This document shows, piece by piece, positions 45,178-53,679 of a DNA stretch of 58,318 bases. Source of the DNA: a virus; IMG/VR virus record IMGVR_UViG_3300021373_000362, positions 1-58,318 of that record; one strand, 5' to 3'. Every line of letters begins with the position of its first letter. Within the stretch, counting starts at the first letter, position 1. A model generated the notes under the pieces. That model did no database searches, was not told the DNA's origin, and saw nothing but the letters and a program-made list of their open reading frames with translations. Both the position numbers and the translations under genes were made by a program.

Positions 45178-45867
45178 TTATACGTACCCTATACGAGGGG
45201 TAAACCTAGCCGAGGTTTTTTCTCTGTCTTCTCCTGCGGCCATATTAAACTGTTCGTCATACACAGCCTTTAGCATAGGCACTCTTTCTGCCATCTCCGG
45301 CAACTTCATGGCTATGTAGTAAGCTAGCCCCGCCACTAGACACGGGAAAAATCTAAAGTTCATGTCCGCAGTTTCTACCCCACTACCCGCATCCTGTATA
45401 CGACGCATACGCCAATAGTACAGTACATAGTCGCTAGTATCCGGTATAGGCCATACGTTTACTTTGGGAGCATCACGTAAACGCTCAATGTATAACTGTA
45501 TTGGCCTACCTTGTGTTAACTTGTTAGGGATAGAAGCGTACGTACTTACACTAATTCGGCTTATAGAGAGATCAGTCTGTGTGGCCGCATTTCCGCTACC
45601 CGTGCGTATCTGGTGTTCTAACAAATCAATAGTATCTGCGGGTAAGTCATATGGGGTAGTCTGCCCTTTAACTAGGTTAATAGTACCTTCGTCAATAGTC
45701 CACATGTTAATGCCACGATTCTGCCACTCGATAGTCAGCAAGTTCATAGACCGCCGTGCAGTGCGTAGGTCGTACCCAGAACGCATTTCTCGTCCCGCAC
45801 GTTCAAACGCCTCTTCAGCGATCTCAGTGAAGTCCATATTAAATGCTGTAGTGCCTGATGTAGCCAT
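45178..45867 (-). CDS. Second connector/head-tail joining protein
   Basis: The protein is 229 aa. An N-terminal helix FTEIAEEAFERAGREMRSGYDLRTA region is followed by a beta domain and C-terminal helices (CLVAGLAYYIAMKLPEMAERV). This resembles P22 gp4-like or BPP-1-type connector proteins. It starts at 45867, sharing bases with the preceding stop. Confidence 0.7.
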   Translation of the reverse strand: MATSGTTAFNMDFTEIAEEAFERAGREMRSGYDLRTARRSMNLLTIEWQNRGINMWTIDEGTINLVKGQTTPYDLPADTIDLLEHQIRTGSGNAATQTDLSISRISVSTYASIPNKLTQGRPIQLYIERLRDAPKVNVWPIPDTSDYVLYYWRMRRIQDAGSGVETADMNFRFFPCLVAGLAYYIAMKLPEMAERVPMLKAVYDEQFNMAAGEDREKTSARFTPRIGYV

Positions 45868-46169
45868 TATTTCTTTCTCCGCTTAGTAGCTGACACTCGT
45901 CTAGGCTTACCTGCTGGCTGCCCTAGTCTTTTCTTCTCCGCTACCTTCTTTGCTTTTTCGGCGCTCGACATCTCACCCGAGGTCTTGGGGGTCTTTTCCG
46001 ATACTCGTTTAGAAGGACGACAGTAAGGAGTACCTCTACCATCACCCTTCTTCCTACCACAATCCTTGCCAGTGCGTACATCTTTCCAGTCCTCTTTGAA
46101 CCAACGCTTTAATGCGGCTCCTTTGGCTGTCTTACGTATTTTGCCACCAGACTTGTAATACGTACGCAT
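45867..46169 (-). CDS. DUF5872-like basic protein beginning MRTYYKSGGKI
   Basis: The product is 100 aa. After YYKSGGKI come RWFKEDWKDVRTGKDCGRKK and PYCRPSKRVS, matching the DUF5872 pattern as I recall it, and a Lys/Arg-rich C-terminus. It probably binds DNA or RNA within the particle. It overlaps the 59-aa gene upstream. Confidence 0.78.
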   Translation of the reverse strand: MRTYYKSGGKIRKTAKGAALKRWFKEDWKDVRTGKDCGRKKGDGRGTPYCRPSKRVSEKTPKTSGEMSSAEKAKKVAEKKRLGQPAGKPRRVSATKRRKK

Positions 46170-46348
46170 TACTTACCAGCCTTTTTCTTCCGGCATTTAG
46201 CAATAGCTCCCGACGCGTAAGCAGACGGGAACACTTTATATTGCTTCTTTACTTTGTGGTAGCACGCATCTTTAACAGTGCCCCCCTCTTTCATCTTTCG
46301 GGGCTTACTGCCGCAACCGCAATCGCTCTTCTTGTAGTAGCGTCGCAT
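46169..46348 (-). CDS. Small basic Cys-rich protein beginning MRRYYK
   Basis: The product is 59 aa with CGCG near the N-terminus, KEGGTV in the middle and AYASGAIAKCRKKK at the end. Start 46348 and stop 46169-46171 overlap the neighbouring genes. The cysteines could bind zinc. Confidence 0.72.
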   Translation of the reverse strand: MRRYYKKSDCGCGSKPRKMKEGGTVKDACYHKVKKQYKVFPSAYASGAIAKCRKKKAGK

Positions 46349-46623
46349 TACGCACCTTTCATCTTGACCATCTTGCAGACTCTACCGCCTCGAGCCATAC
46401 CGCAGCCGCGAACCTTACCACCAGCTTTATACTTCTTAGCCATGCCACCAGCCATCATCTTCTTGGCAGGCTTATTTTGCATAGCTTTCTTAGCTTTTTT
46501 CTCTTCAGGGCTAAGATTTAAGTTCTTCATCATAACTTCTTTTTCACGAGCAACCTGTTGCTCGGGAGTCATCTTGTCAAACTCTTCTTTAGAAGGTACT
46601 TTTGGTTTTTTCATCTTGTCCAT
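46348..46623 (-). CDS. Small basic protein with YKAGGKV
   Basis: The product is 91 aa: an N-terminal helix rich in Lys and Glu, then MMAGGMAKKYKAGGKV and GMARGGRV. This is the densest copy of the glycine motif in the window. It is probably a virion-associated basic protein. Confidence 0.7.
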   Translation of the reverse strand: MDKMKKPKVPSKEEFDKMTPEQQVAREKEVMMKNLNLSPEEKKAKKAMQNKPAKKMMAGGMAKKYKAGGKVRGCGMARGGRVCKMVKMKGA

Positions 46624-46628
46624 CTATA

Positions 46629-46922
46629 TCACCATTTCGATTTATCTGCCCAATATGCCGCAGACATCTTGCCTTTGGCTATATTCTTACCGTGACGGGC
46701 TTTAAAAGATTTACGTTTAGCTTTCATCTTAGCGGACTCGCCCTTCTTAGGCTTACCTGCTGTAGATGCGCCTTGCTCACCGTAACGTATTATTTTCTCT
46801 TTGCCATTCTCACATGCCTTAACTATGTGAGATTTCTTAGCGTGCGAGGGAGTCCGGCGTGGCTTATTACACGCCATAGCTTTTTTATCAACTCTGCCGC
46901 CGGACTTGTAGTACCTGCGCAT
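46629..46922 (-). CDS. DUF6321-like basic protein beginning MRRYYKSGGRV
   Basis: The product is 97 aa. YYKSGGRV is followed by KKSHIVKACENGKEKIIRYG and KAKRKSFKARHGKNIAKGKM, matching the DUF6321 pattern (from memory). It is likely a DNA-binding virion protein. Confidence 0.8.
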   Translation of the reverse strand: MRRYYKSGGRVDKKAMACNKPRRTPSHAKKSHIVKACENGKEKIIRYGEQGASTAGKPKKGESAKMKAKRKSFKARHGKNIAKGKMSAAYWADKSKW

Positions 46923-47200
46923 TAGCTATAGAACACTGTAATAGCGGTGATATTGGTAAAGGCGGTAATGAAAACATCACTTTGAAAACGTACCCCGTAA
47001 TCGGGAATATTAACAGAGTGAGAGTCATTAGCTTCAAAATCAATATCTAGGAGAGTAGCTCCACCATCACCGTCGGTTATAGTGAGTCGCCCCGCGCCAG
47101 AGTTATTAGTCAGTACTTGTAATTGCCTTACTCGCGCTGGGCCTACACCTACCGAACCTACGCCAGCAATCCGCTTTGCGGAAACATCAGAACCAGACAT
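46922..47200 (-). CDS. Small beta-rich structural protein
   Basis: The product is 92 aa: a short N-terminal tail, then a beta domain (RQLQVLTNNSGAGRLTITDGDGGATLLDID). It follows GGAGGCATTT. Head decoration or head-tail joining is possible; no family is recognised. Confidence 0.65.
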   Translation of the reverse strand: MSGSDVSAKRIAGVGSVGVGPARVRQLQVLTNNSGAGRLTITDGDGGATLLDIDFEANDSHSVNIPDYGVRFQSDVFITAFTNITAITVFYS

Positions 47201-47212
47201 AAATGCCTCCTA

Positions 47213-47422
47213 TTAGCTAAGAGCCGCGCCAATAGCAGTTACCCAAGCAGCGCCCGTGTTGATTACGATGCAGTATTCATCGTCACCAGAGCCGTTATCG
47301 CTGACCATATAAGTAGTACCTACAGCAACATCACCAAAAGCGGGAAGATTAGCAGTAGTTACAACAGGGATTTGGAAGCCGTTGTCCGAACGGACTGGGC
47401 CGGAAAAAGTGGTTTTAGCCAT
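47213..47422 (-). CDS. Small structural protein near the capsid genes
   Basis: The product is 69 aa, beginning MAKTTFSGPVRSDNGFQIP, a form found in phage particle proteins. It is first after the capsid terminator and must be read from read-through or from a promoter in 47423-47547. Confidence 0.7.
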   Translation of the reverse strand: MAKTTFSGPVRSDNGFQIPVVTTANLPAFGDVAVGTTYMVSDNGSGDDEYCIVINTGAAWVTAIGAALS

Positions 47423-47431
47423 TATAAAGTT

Positions 47432-47492
47432 CTCACATGTGAGTTAGGGTAAATCTGTCTACATGTCGTCAGTCGGGTCTGTCAGATTTACC
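47432..47492. promoter_or_regulatory. Nested inverted repeats upstream of the 69-aa gene
   Basis: CTCACATGTGAG (47432-47443) is a perfect 12-bp palindrome. GGTAAATCTG (47448-47457) is inverted as CAGATTTACC (47483-47492). They lie in the 5' leader of the 69-aa gene, after the terminator. They may form RNA structure or be a binding site. Confidence 0.6.
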
Positions 47493-47514
47493 GGATTGTT
47501 TCCCGATATATGAG

Positions 47515-47543
47515 AACATACCACAGTGTGTAGATTTACGCAA
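47515..47543 (-). promoter_or_regulatory. Possible late internal promoter
   Basis: On the - strand TTGCGT (47543-47538) and TATGTT (47520-47515) are 17 bp apart. Each hexamer is 4 of 6 to consensus. It lies just after the capsid terminator and could restart transcription for the distal late genes. The match is weak. Confidence 0.35.
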
Positions 47544-47547
47544 ACAT

Positions 47548-47570
47548 AAAAAAGGGGGCCGAAGCCCCCT
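47548..47570 (-). terminator. Strong terminator after the major capsid gene
   Basis: On the - strand the stem AGGGGGC/GCCCCCT closes a TTCG loop and is followed by six T. A C(UUCG)G tetraloop is especially stable. It lies 24 bases after the capsid gene stop, so it limits expression of the distal late genes relative to capsid. Confidence 0.95.
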
Positions 47571-47593
47571 TAGTACAGCATGTTACTACGCTA

Positions 47594-48499
47594 TTAAGCG
47601 CCGGGCGATCCGTAGATGCCTAGTGGATCGGAAACACCAAATGAGTAGCGTTCACGAGCCTTGTAACGGCTGTTGCCAGTATCGAAATCAGCGTCCATAG
47701 AGGTAGCCATTGGGCTACGTACGAAGTGCTTCAGACCATTTGGCACGTCAGTCATCAAGAACCACGCGTCAGTGTCAGTCAGGTAGTGGTTGACTGCATA
47801 GCCTTGTGGTACAGCGCCGTTGTTCATAATGGCGTTGATGTCGTTGTCGGCAGTTCCTACACGACCTTCAGTCTCAAGCAAACGAGTTGCAACAAACTGC
47901 AAGGAAGGTGGGATAACTAGCTTCTTAGGCTTGGCCGCGATCAAAAGACCACGCTCGTCGGTGTAGCCAGCGATCTGAATGATAGCTGCTTCCAGAGAAG
48001 TTTCGTTAAGGTCAGCCGCAACAGTAGGACGGTTGGAGTTAGTTCCACCGCTAACCAGAGGGTGATCGGTAGCACAAAGTACTTTTCCGTCGCCGTAGGT
48101 AGTGCCAGCAAAGGCGTTGTTTAGGATGTCTGCGCCTTTAACTTGCTTGGTGTATGCCATAGCGCGAGCCAGTGCTTTGGTGTAACGAGATGACAGAGAG
48201 TCATACAAGTTATCTTCAATCGCTTCTTCAGTGATTGAGAAACCCATTGCAACAGTTTCGTGCGTGTAGCGTGCGCTCCATGCTTCTTGCGCATTATCGT
48301 ACTCGATTGCAGAACCTTCAGCTTTAGTTGGGGCAGAGCCAAAACCAGACAGCTTAGTTTCTTCTTCAAAAGAACGGTCAGAGGTTTCAGTCTCGAAAAT
48401 CTCTTTGTGCTCTTCACCATATTTTGCATACTCCAGACCAAATAGTGCGTTAAGTCCGGGTAGCAACTCTTTGAGTAATTGACTTCTTGAAATAGCCAT
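47594..48499 (-). CDS. Major capsid protein
   Basis: The protein is 301 aa and beta-alpha, in the size range of HK97-fold capsid proteins of the Mu gpT/BPP-1 type. The N-terminus has an extended helix (LLKELLPGLNALFGLEYAKY); the middle has VLCATDHPLVSGG, which occurs in this capsid family. It is the gene between the decoration-like protein and a strong terminator, as expected for a highly expressed capsid. No cleaved prohead region is obvious. Confidence 0.88.
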   Translation of the reverse strand: MAISRSQLLKELLPGLNALFGLEYAKYGEEHKEIFETETSDRSFEEETKLSGFGSAPTKAEGSAIEYDNAQEAWSARYTHETVAMGFSITEEAIEDNLYDSLSSRYTKALARAMAYTKQVKGADILNNAFAGTTYGDGKVLCATDHPLVSGGTNSNRPTVAADLNETSLEAAIIQIAGYTDERGLLIAAKPKKLVIPPSLQFVATRLLETEGRVGTADNDINAIMNNGAVPQGYAVNHYLTDTDAWFLMTDVPNGLKHFVRSPMATSMDADFDTGNSRYKARERYSFGVSDPLGIYGSPGA

Positions 48500-48503
48500 C
48501 TAG

Positions 48504-49118
48504 TTATTCTCCTACGATGCCGGTACCAAACTGGTGGTACGGTAGGTTAAATTTAACCAAGACATCAGTCTTAGCGTCGCCAATGGCAGAACCAGTTTTG
48601 GTTACAAAACCAATAACTTTGAACGCTTTAGTAGCAGTAGCAGTAGTAGCGTCCAATGCAACATTAGACTTACCAGTAGCAGTGTTTACTGAAGTAGTAG
48701 CGTTCTGTGCCGCAGCCAAAGGAGCGTTGTGTCCAAGAGCAGCCTGAGCGATAGCGCCGTCAGCTTGTACTTGGAAAGTTACGCCCGGATCAGTAACAAC
48801 ATAAGCAGTAGCGTTAGCAGTGCCTGATGGGTAGTACTGAGCAAAAATCAATTGGCCTTCAGCATTAACGTATTCACAACCAACGAACACACCTAGAGCA
48901 CCAATACTGTTGCCGCCAAGGTTGTTAGTAGTTGCGTCTGCGCCAGTGCCAGAAGCTAGTTGAACATAACCTGCATTAATCTCGACGAGAGAGCCGTAAC
49001 CGATGTTCTGAGCTACGCCAGCAGGAGTAATAAGAAAAGCATCACGGGCACCAGCATAAGGTGTACCGTCAGCTTTACGTACGGGAACAAACCCGTATGG
49101 AGAGGCTGTAGTTGCCAT
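48504..49118 (-). CDS. Head decoration or second capsid-type protein
   Basis: The protein is 204 aa, Ala/Thr/Gly-rich, with MATTASPYGFVPVRKADGTPY at the start, a form common beside major capsid genes. It is predicted beta. A stabilising or decoration role is likely. Confidence 0.72.
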   Translation of the reverse strand: MATTASPYGFVPVRKADGTPYAGARDAFLITPAGVAQNIGYGSLVEINAGYVQLASGTGADATTNNLGGNSIGALGVFVGCEYVNAEGQLIFAQYYPSGTANATAYVVTDPGVTFQVQADGAIAQAALGHNAPLAAAQNATTSVNTATGKSNVALDATTATATKAFKVIGFVTKTGSAIGDAKTDVLVKFNLPYHQFGTGIVGE

Positions 49119-49140
49119 TTATTTCACCTATAAAATTAGT

Positions 49141-49590
49141 TTAAGTTCCGTTACCAAAGGTAACTTTTGACCTACGGTCGTTAAATAACGGCATCCGTGG
49201 GTCGTTCTCTCGCATCAGGCTGTTGTCTACAGATTGCATTTGCGCGGTACTCTGATCTTTATAGTACGTGTTGCGCTCATCAACCATTTCGACAGGAGCT
49301 TTACATAGCATTAAACCGCCGATTATCAAGTTGTCTTTGAACTTTTCGTTCTCAATAGACACAAGAGTAATCTCTGGGTGATCTGACGCTTTTACTGGCT
49401 CCCAACCTTCGCGTAGTTTTGAGGATACGTTAGTGGCATCTACATTGCCTTGCGTGCTTACACGAATCCAGCGAAATGCGTAGCCCGGCTCGGGGTTAGG
49501 AGAAGGTAATACTTCTGGTCTAGTCCAAGCCGCTTTGCGGGCCGTTTTTTCACGGGTAACTTCTTCACGTTTAATTCTGTTCTCAGCCAT
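49141..49590 (-). CDS. Hypothetical head-region protein
   Basis: The product is 149 aa, charged at the N-terminus and with a central beta region (YAFRWIRVSTQGNVDATNV). Its start overlaps the scaffold stop by one base. It lies between scaffold and decoration genes, so it is probably a head component or assembly factor. Confidence 0.65.
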   Translation of the reverse strand: MAENRIKREEVTREKTARKAAWTRPEVLPSPNPEPGYAFRWIRVSTQGNVDATNVSSKLREGWEPVKASDHPEITLVSIENEKFKDNLIIGGLMLCKAPVEMVDERNTYYKDQSTAQMQSVDNSLMRENDPRMPLFNDRRSKVTFGNGT

Positions 49591-50597
49591 TATACTTTCC
49601 TCATCTCTTCTGCAACCTTTTTGGCGTATAAATCTAGGGGTACTCCAAGTTTCTTAGCAATAGCCACTTGTGTTTGCGTTAGGCGCACTTTTTTAGGTGC
49701 TGTGCTCCGCGTAGCGGGTGCAACCACATTAGACTGTTTCTTACTTGGTTTCTCCTCTGATTCTTCAGTTTCCCCAAACTCTTCGGGGAAGGTATTTCGC
49801 ATACGAGAATTAATAGTCTCGTAGTATTCATCACTAGAGGTGTCCACACCTTGCTTAACCAGCTTACTGTGTACACCCATAGCATAAGCTGTCATCTCGT
49901 CATCAGAACCAAACCAAGAATTTTCATTTGCCCATTCGGCTGCTTTGGTATCTGTCTGAATTGGAGCTTCTTGCGGTATTTGTACAGGAATCTCGGTCTC
50001 TTGTAAAGACTCTGGCTCAAAATCAGTTAACTTATCGGCCTTTATCTTGGCAGTAGTTATCTTTTCTTGTGCCTCAACTAGTTTATCTGCATCTCCAGCC
50101 TCATACGCCATCTTATACGCACGTTTAGCGGAAAGCATCTCTATCGCTGAGTTCTTTTTAGCTTGCTCTAGTAAAGCTGCTTGATTCTTCTCTACGCTAC
50201 TTTTTAGCTTATTGTTCTCTTCAACAAGAGCTTTTGCGTAGTTCTCAAACTCTACTCGTTCGCGGTGAGCCGCTTCTTTAGCCCGCCGCTCGTCGTGATA
50301 CCCTTTACTAAAGTGCTGAATTCGTTTACGTACCTTGTCCGAATAGTCCTCTAGTTCCTCTTCGGTAAGGTCTTCAGGAGGTTTAGAGGCTTTACGCCCT
50401 CTATCCGCTTTCGGCGTATCATCTACAACCTCTACCTCAACTTCGGACTCTTTCTCCTGTTTAGCAGGTTTTTCTTCTTCCTCAACGGGTTCTGATTTAC
50501 CAGACAGATCAATCTCTACCGCACTAGAATCCTCTACCTCAATTACTTCTTCCTTCTCTTCATCAGGGAAGGTGTACTCAACTTTTTGAAATCCCAT
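49590..50597 (-). CDS. Probable scaffolding protein
   Basis: The protein is 335 aa, extremely acidic in the N-terminal 80 residues, then a long coiled coil (about 85-190) and a basic C-terminal part. Acidic, coiled-coil rich proteins encoded just before the capsid gene are typical scaffolds. No protease motif is visible here. Confidence 0.8.
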   Translation of the reverse strand: MGFQKVEYTFPDEEKEEVIEVEDSSAVEIDLSGKSEPVEEEEKPAKQEKESEVEVEVVDDTPKADRGRKASKPPEDLTEEELEDYSDKVRKRIQHFSKGYHDERRAKEAAHRERVEFENYAKALVEENNKLKSSVEKNQAALLEQAKKNSAIEMLSAKRAYKMAYEAGDADKLVEAQEKITTAKIKADKLTDFEPESLQETEIPVQIPQEAPIQTDTKAAEWANENSWFGSDDEMTAYAMGVHSKLVKQGVDTSSDEYYETINSRMRNTFPEEFGETEESEEKPSKKQSNVVAPATRSTAPKKVRLTQTQVAIAKKLGVPLDLYAKKVAEEMRKV

Positions 50598-50607
50598 TAT
50601 CTACTCC

Positions 50608-50994
50608 TCACACTCGTGTAACGCCACGAGGATCGCTTACTACTGCTTCAATTGAGTCATCGTTCATCAAACGGTACTCAACACCACCTACTTTAAAACG
50701 CGTACCAGTATTGGCACGAAACATCACATAGTCCCCTGTCTTACACCAAGGGCCAGTAGGGAAACGCTCTTTATCAGAATATGCTTGCTTACCCATATCG
50801 AGTACAACCCCGATGGTAGACATGATGTATTCTTGATGCATTTCTTTACTAGATTTGATGATGCCACTATCACCGTATGTATCTTCTACTTCCGGCATGG
50901 CTACTAAAACACGGTACCCCACGGGGGTGGGTATTTGGAGATCGAGTTCTTCATCATTCTCCGCTTCTTTAGGTACTATTGTTAAGTCAGTCAT
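50608..50994 (-). CDS. GroES-like co-chaperonin
   Basis: The product is 128 aa from the ATG at 50994 (AGAAGAT before it). The Cpn10 pattern is visible: GYRVLVAMPEVEDTYGDSGII at the start, a mobile-loop segment around SSKEMHQEYIMST, GVVLDMG, and GDYVMFRANTGTRFKVGG followed by the closing beta strands. It would cap host GroEL for folding the phage capsid, as T4 gp31 does. No groEL is encoded. It sits between scaffold and portal genes. Confidence 0.85.
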   Translation of the reverse strand: MTDLTIVPKEAENDEELDLQIPTPVGYRVLVAMPEVEDTYGDSGIIKSSKEMHQEYIMSTIGVVLDMGKQAYSDKERFPTGPWCKTGDYVMFRANTGTRFKVGGVEYRLMNDDSIEAVVSDPRGVTRV

Positions 50995-51184
50995 TATCTT
51001 CTTCCATATAATTGCGCGAGAGGTCATTTACATGATTCAGACAGGAAGTGAGACCTCGTAGCATTCCTGTTATTTCTTTGTACTGAGCGAAGTCTTTAGC
51101 TCCACCATTACTTAGAAATTCTGTTGCAGAGGACATGTCATCCTCGATTTTATCTTTTAGCACGTCAAAGACGGTTTTAGCCAT
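50987..51184 (-). CDS. Small acidic helical protein
   Basis: The product is 65 aa with a helical, acidic composition and the C-terminus MEEDND. It overlaps the co-chaperonin start by 8 bases. It lies between portal and co-chaperonin and has no recognisable motif. Confidence 0.65.
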   Translation of the reverse strand: MAKTVFDVLKDKIEDDMSSATEFLSNGGAKDFAQYKEITGMLRGLTSCLNHVNDLSRNYMEEDND

Positions 51185-51187
51185 GAT

Positions 51188-53668
51188 TTATTCCTTACGT
51201 TTGCGTTCGACCTCGCTAGTTGCTTTCATTAAGTCAAGATCGAGTTTGGTGTTAGCTGTTCGTCTGTCGGCAGCTAGTTTAGCTCCAGCTTTCTGAGCAT
51301 CTATTTGCAACTCTTGCCTTTCTATTTCGAGTTGTTGCTGATCTACTGCTACATCAGCTTGGTCTTTTTGCATTTTACGCTGTAATTCAGCCTGCTTGAG
51401 TTGCGCATCCATCTGGTCTTTCTGAGCCTTACGCTGTACGTCTTGCTGTTTGACCTGCAACTCTGCTTGTTGTAACTGAATAACGGGGTCTTGCTGTTTT
51501 TGCTGCGCCGCTTTCTGTGCCGCTTCCTGCTGATGCTGTTGAGTAAGCTGCTTGCCACCTTCTGATATGAGTCTAGATAGCTGAACTTCGATCTCTTCAG
51601 GCAACTCTTCGTTCGGTGGTGGTAGGGCAACGCCAAGTTTCTCTTCCATCTGCTTGCGGTATCTGAACCCTAAGTGTTCTGCTATATGCGCTTGTAATGC
51701 AGCCATAATCTGCTGTGCTTGTGGATTTTGCCCGATGGTCTGCGCAATCATGGGGTCTTGCATAAACGACTGGTGTGCCGCTATATGAGCTTCATGGTCT
51801 TGAGTTAAGAACGCTTTTATGGGGGTACCTGTTAAGGCGTTCATATTTTCGCTTACGGGATCAGTAGGTTTCACGTCATCTTCCGTAGGTACTAGCTTGT
51901 CAGCGTTCTTGACGCCGAGCACTTCAATCATCTGACGATGTAATTGAGGTAGGTTGTATATCTGAGGTGCCTGTTGCGCCATCTGCAACACTGCTTGGTA
52001 CTGAACTACACGTTGCGCCATAGTAGAACTGTTAGGGTCACTAACCGGAATCACATCGACCATAGCGTAGTCAGCTTGACGTGCTGCTACTTCACCTCTA
52101 TTAGGCATGTAGTCATAATCTACCGCCGCTTCTTCTGCCATGATAGCCTTGAGCATCTTGAACTCTAACTTCATAGCATAGTGAACACGTGCCTGTACCG
52201 CAGCCATTGGCTTCAACGTACGTTCTAATAAAGCTAGCGTAGTACCCACAGGGGCATTTGCGGACATGTCTGATATGTTCATGTCACTGATAGCGCCTAG
52301 ACGACGGCCTTCAGTGGTGATCTGGTTAAGTAACGCTAGCAGAGTCTGGCTAGGCTCCTTATAAGGTAGAGGCATGATGTTTTCTTTGATGCTACCTGAT
52401 GGTACATCTACATCTTTAAATTCGCCCGGTTCTATGGGGGTGTCATCCCCCTTAATACGTAACCCACGTGACTTCAAACCGCCGGGAAGGTTAGATAAGG
52501 TACCAGCGTCCACTAATTGTCGTATAATCGACGTTCCCGCTTTAGCGTACCCCCCTACTATATGTATGAGTCCAAGGCCGTAGAAGCCAAATCCGGGCAC
52601 GTATACGTAATGTACGAAGTGTTGACGTTTTAGCGTTAAGTCATCTCCCTCGTTCCAATTACGCCGTATGGCCAGTATTTCTTCTGTACCACGCTCTATG
52701 GTGACGATGTAAGGTTTAGCTATGCCGTCCTCATCGTCTACACCTTCAATGATTATGTCGGCGTGAATCTCGTATATCGTGTATCGATCATCGTCAGTGA
52801 TGTCGTACCCGCCTTCTTCGGCTTTCTTTTCTTCGATGTCGGTGTGGAACGGGCGAGGTTCTCCTAACTCCACTCCTGCGTAGAAGCCACTTACTTGCAA
52901 CTTCATAACTTCGTTCTTGGTTTTACGCATTACGTGAGTGACGCGTTCAGCAGATTCTATGTTGGATGCGCCATAAGGCACTATAACGTCTTCTGCTGGA
53001 ATGTATATGGCAGCCTGTCTACCCATATTGGGGTCGAAGTAAACCTTCTTAAACGCCGATCCTGCAAGTCCTAGACTATATAGCATTCTTTCGTGTTCTG
53101 GACGGTACTCCACCATGTTCTCTGTAAGCTCATAGTTCATGTCCGCTTTTACACGTTCTGCTGCTTCTAACTTCTCTTTAGTCTCTTTACCTAGAACTTT
53201 TACCTTTACTGGCCCTTGCGCGGGAAAAGTCTCGCTCATGGTCTCCGCTTGGAACCGGATAGCTGCCTCGGCTAGAACTGTAGAGTTAACGCCACACGCG
53301 CCCTGCCAAGGAGTCGTACGCTCTTCGTACTTAAACCCTAGAATGTCTAGCCCTTTAACGTAGGTATCTGCCCAATCTTTACGGCTGTCCACGTCTGCGT
53401 CAACCATACCTATTAACTCACCTGATAACTCGTTTAAGAGTCCTTCGTCAAGTGCGTCCACCAAATTAGCGTCAAACGCCATTAAGTCGGTCTCGTTAGC
53501 GTCGGGAATCAGGGTGATCTCCATACTACCATCGGATAGGGTTACCATCTCAGGATCAACTATCTCAATAGACAAGTCCGCTTCCATGTCCGCTTTCATG
53601 TCTACTTCTTCTACTTCTACGTCTTCTATGCCTTCTGGTGCGGCGTAGATACCTTTCTCAATTGCCAT
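51188..53668 (-). CDS. Portal protein, P22 type
   Basis: The protein is 826 aa. The core (about 90-640) has the mixed portal pattern, with YVPGFGFYGLGLIHIVGGYAK and a wing and crown region. The C-terminal ~130 residues are almost pure Gln/Lys/Ala helix (QQHQQEAAQKAAQQKQQD), matching the long barrel of P22-like portals that senses packaged DNA. The N-terminal 70 residues are acidic. It follows the large terminase gene. Confidence 0.92.
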   Translation of the reverse strand: MAIEKGIYAAPEGIEDVEVEEVDMKADMEADLSIEIVDPEMVTLSDGSMEITLIPDANETDLMAFDANLVDALDEGLLNELSGELIGMVDADVDSRKDWADTYVKGLDILGFKYEERTTPWQGACGVNSTVLAEAAIRFQAETMSETFPAQGPVKVKVLGKETKEKLEAAERVKADMNYELTENMVEYRPEHERMLYSLGLAGSAFKKVYFDPNMGRQAAIYIPAEDVIVPYGASNIESAERVTHVMRKTKNEVMKLQVSGFYAGVELGEPRPFHTDIEEKKAEEGGYDITDDDRYTIYEIHADIIIEGVDDEDGIAKPYIVTIERGTEEILAIRRNWNEGDDLTLKRQHFVHYVYVPGFGFYGLGLIHIVGGYAKAGTSIIRQLVDAGTLSNLPGGLKSRGLRIKGDDTPIEPGEFKDVDVPSGSIKENIMPLPYKEPSQTLLALLNQITTEGRRLGAISDMNISDMSANAPVGTTLALLERTLKPMAAVQARVHYAMKLEFKMLKAIMAEEAAVDYDYMPNRGEVAARQADYAMVDVIPVSDPNSSTMAQRVVQYQAVLQMAQQAPQIYNLPQLHRQMIEVLGVKNADKLVPTEDDVKPTDPVSENMNALTGTPIKAFLTQDHEAHIAAHQSFMQDPMIAQTIGQNPQAQQIMAALQAHIAEHLGFRYRKQMEEKLGVALPPPNEELPEEIEVQLSRLISEGGKQLTQQHQQEAAQKAAQQKQQDPVIQLQQAELQVKQQDVQRKAQKDQMDAQLKQAELQRKMQKDQADVAVDQQQLEIERQELQIDAQKAGAKLAADRRTANTKLDLDLMKATSEVERKRKE

Positions 53669-53679
53669 TCTGTAACCTC

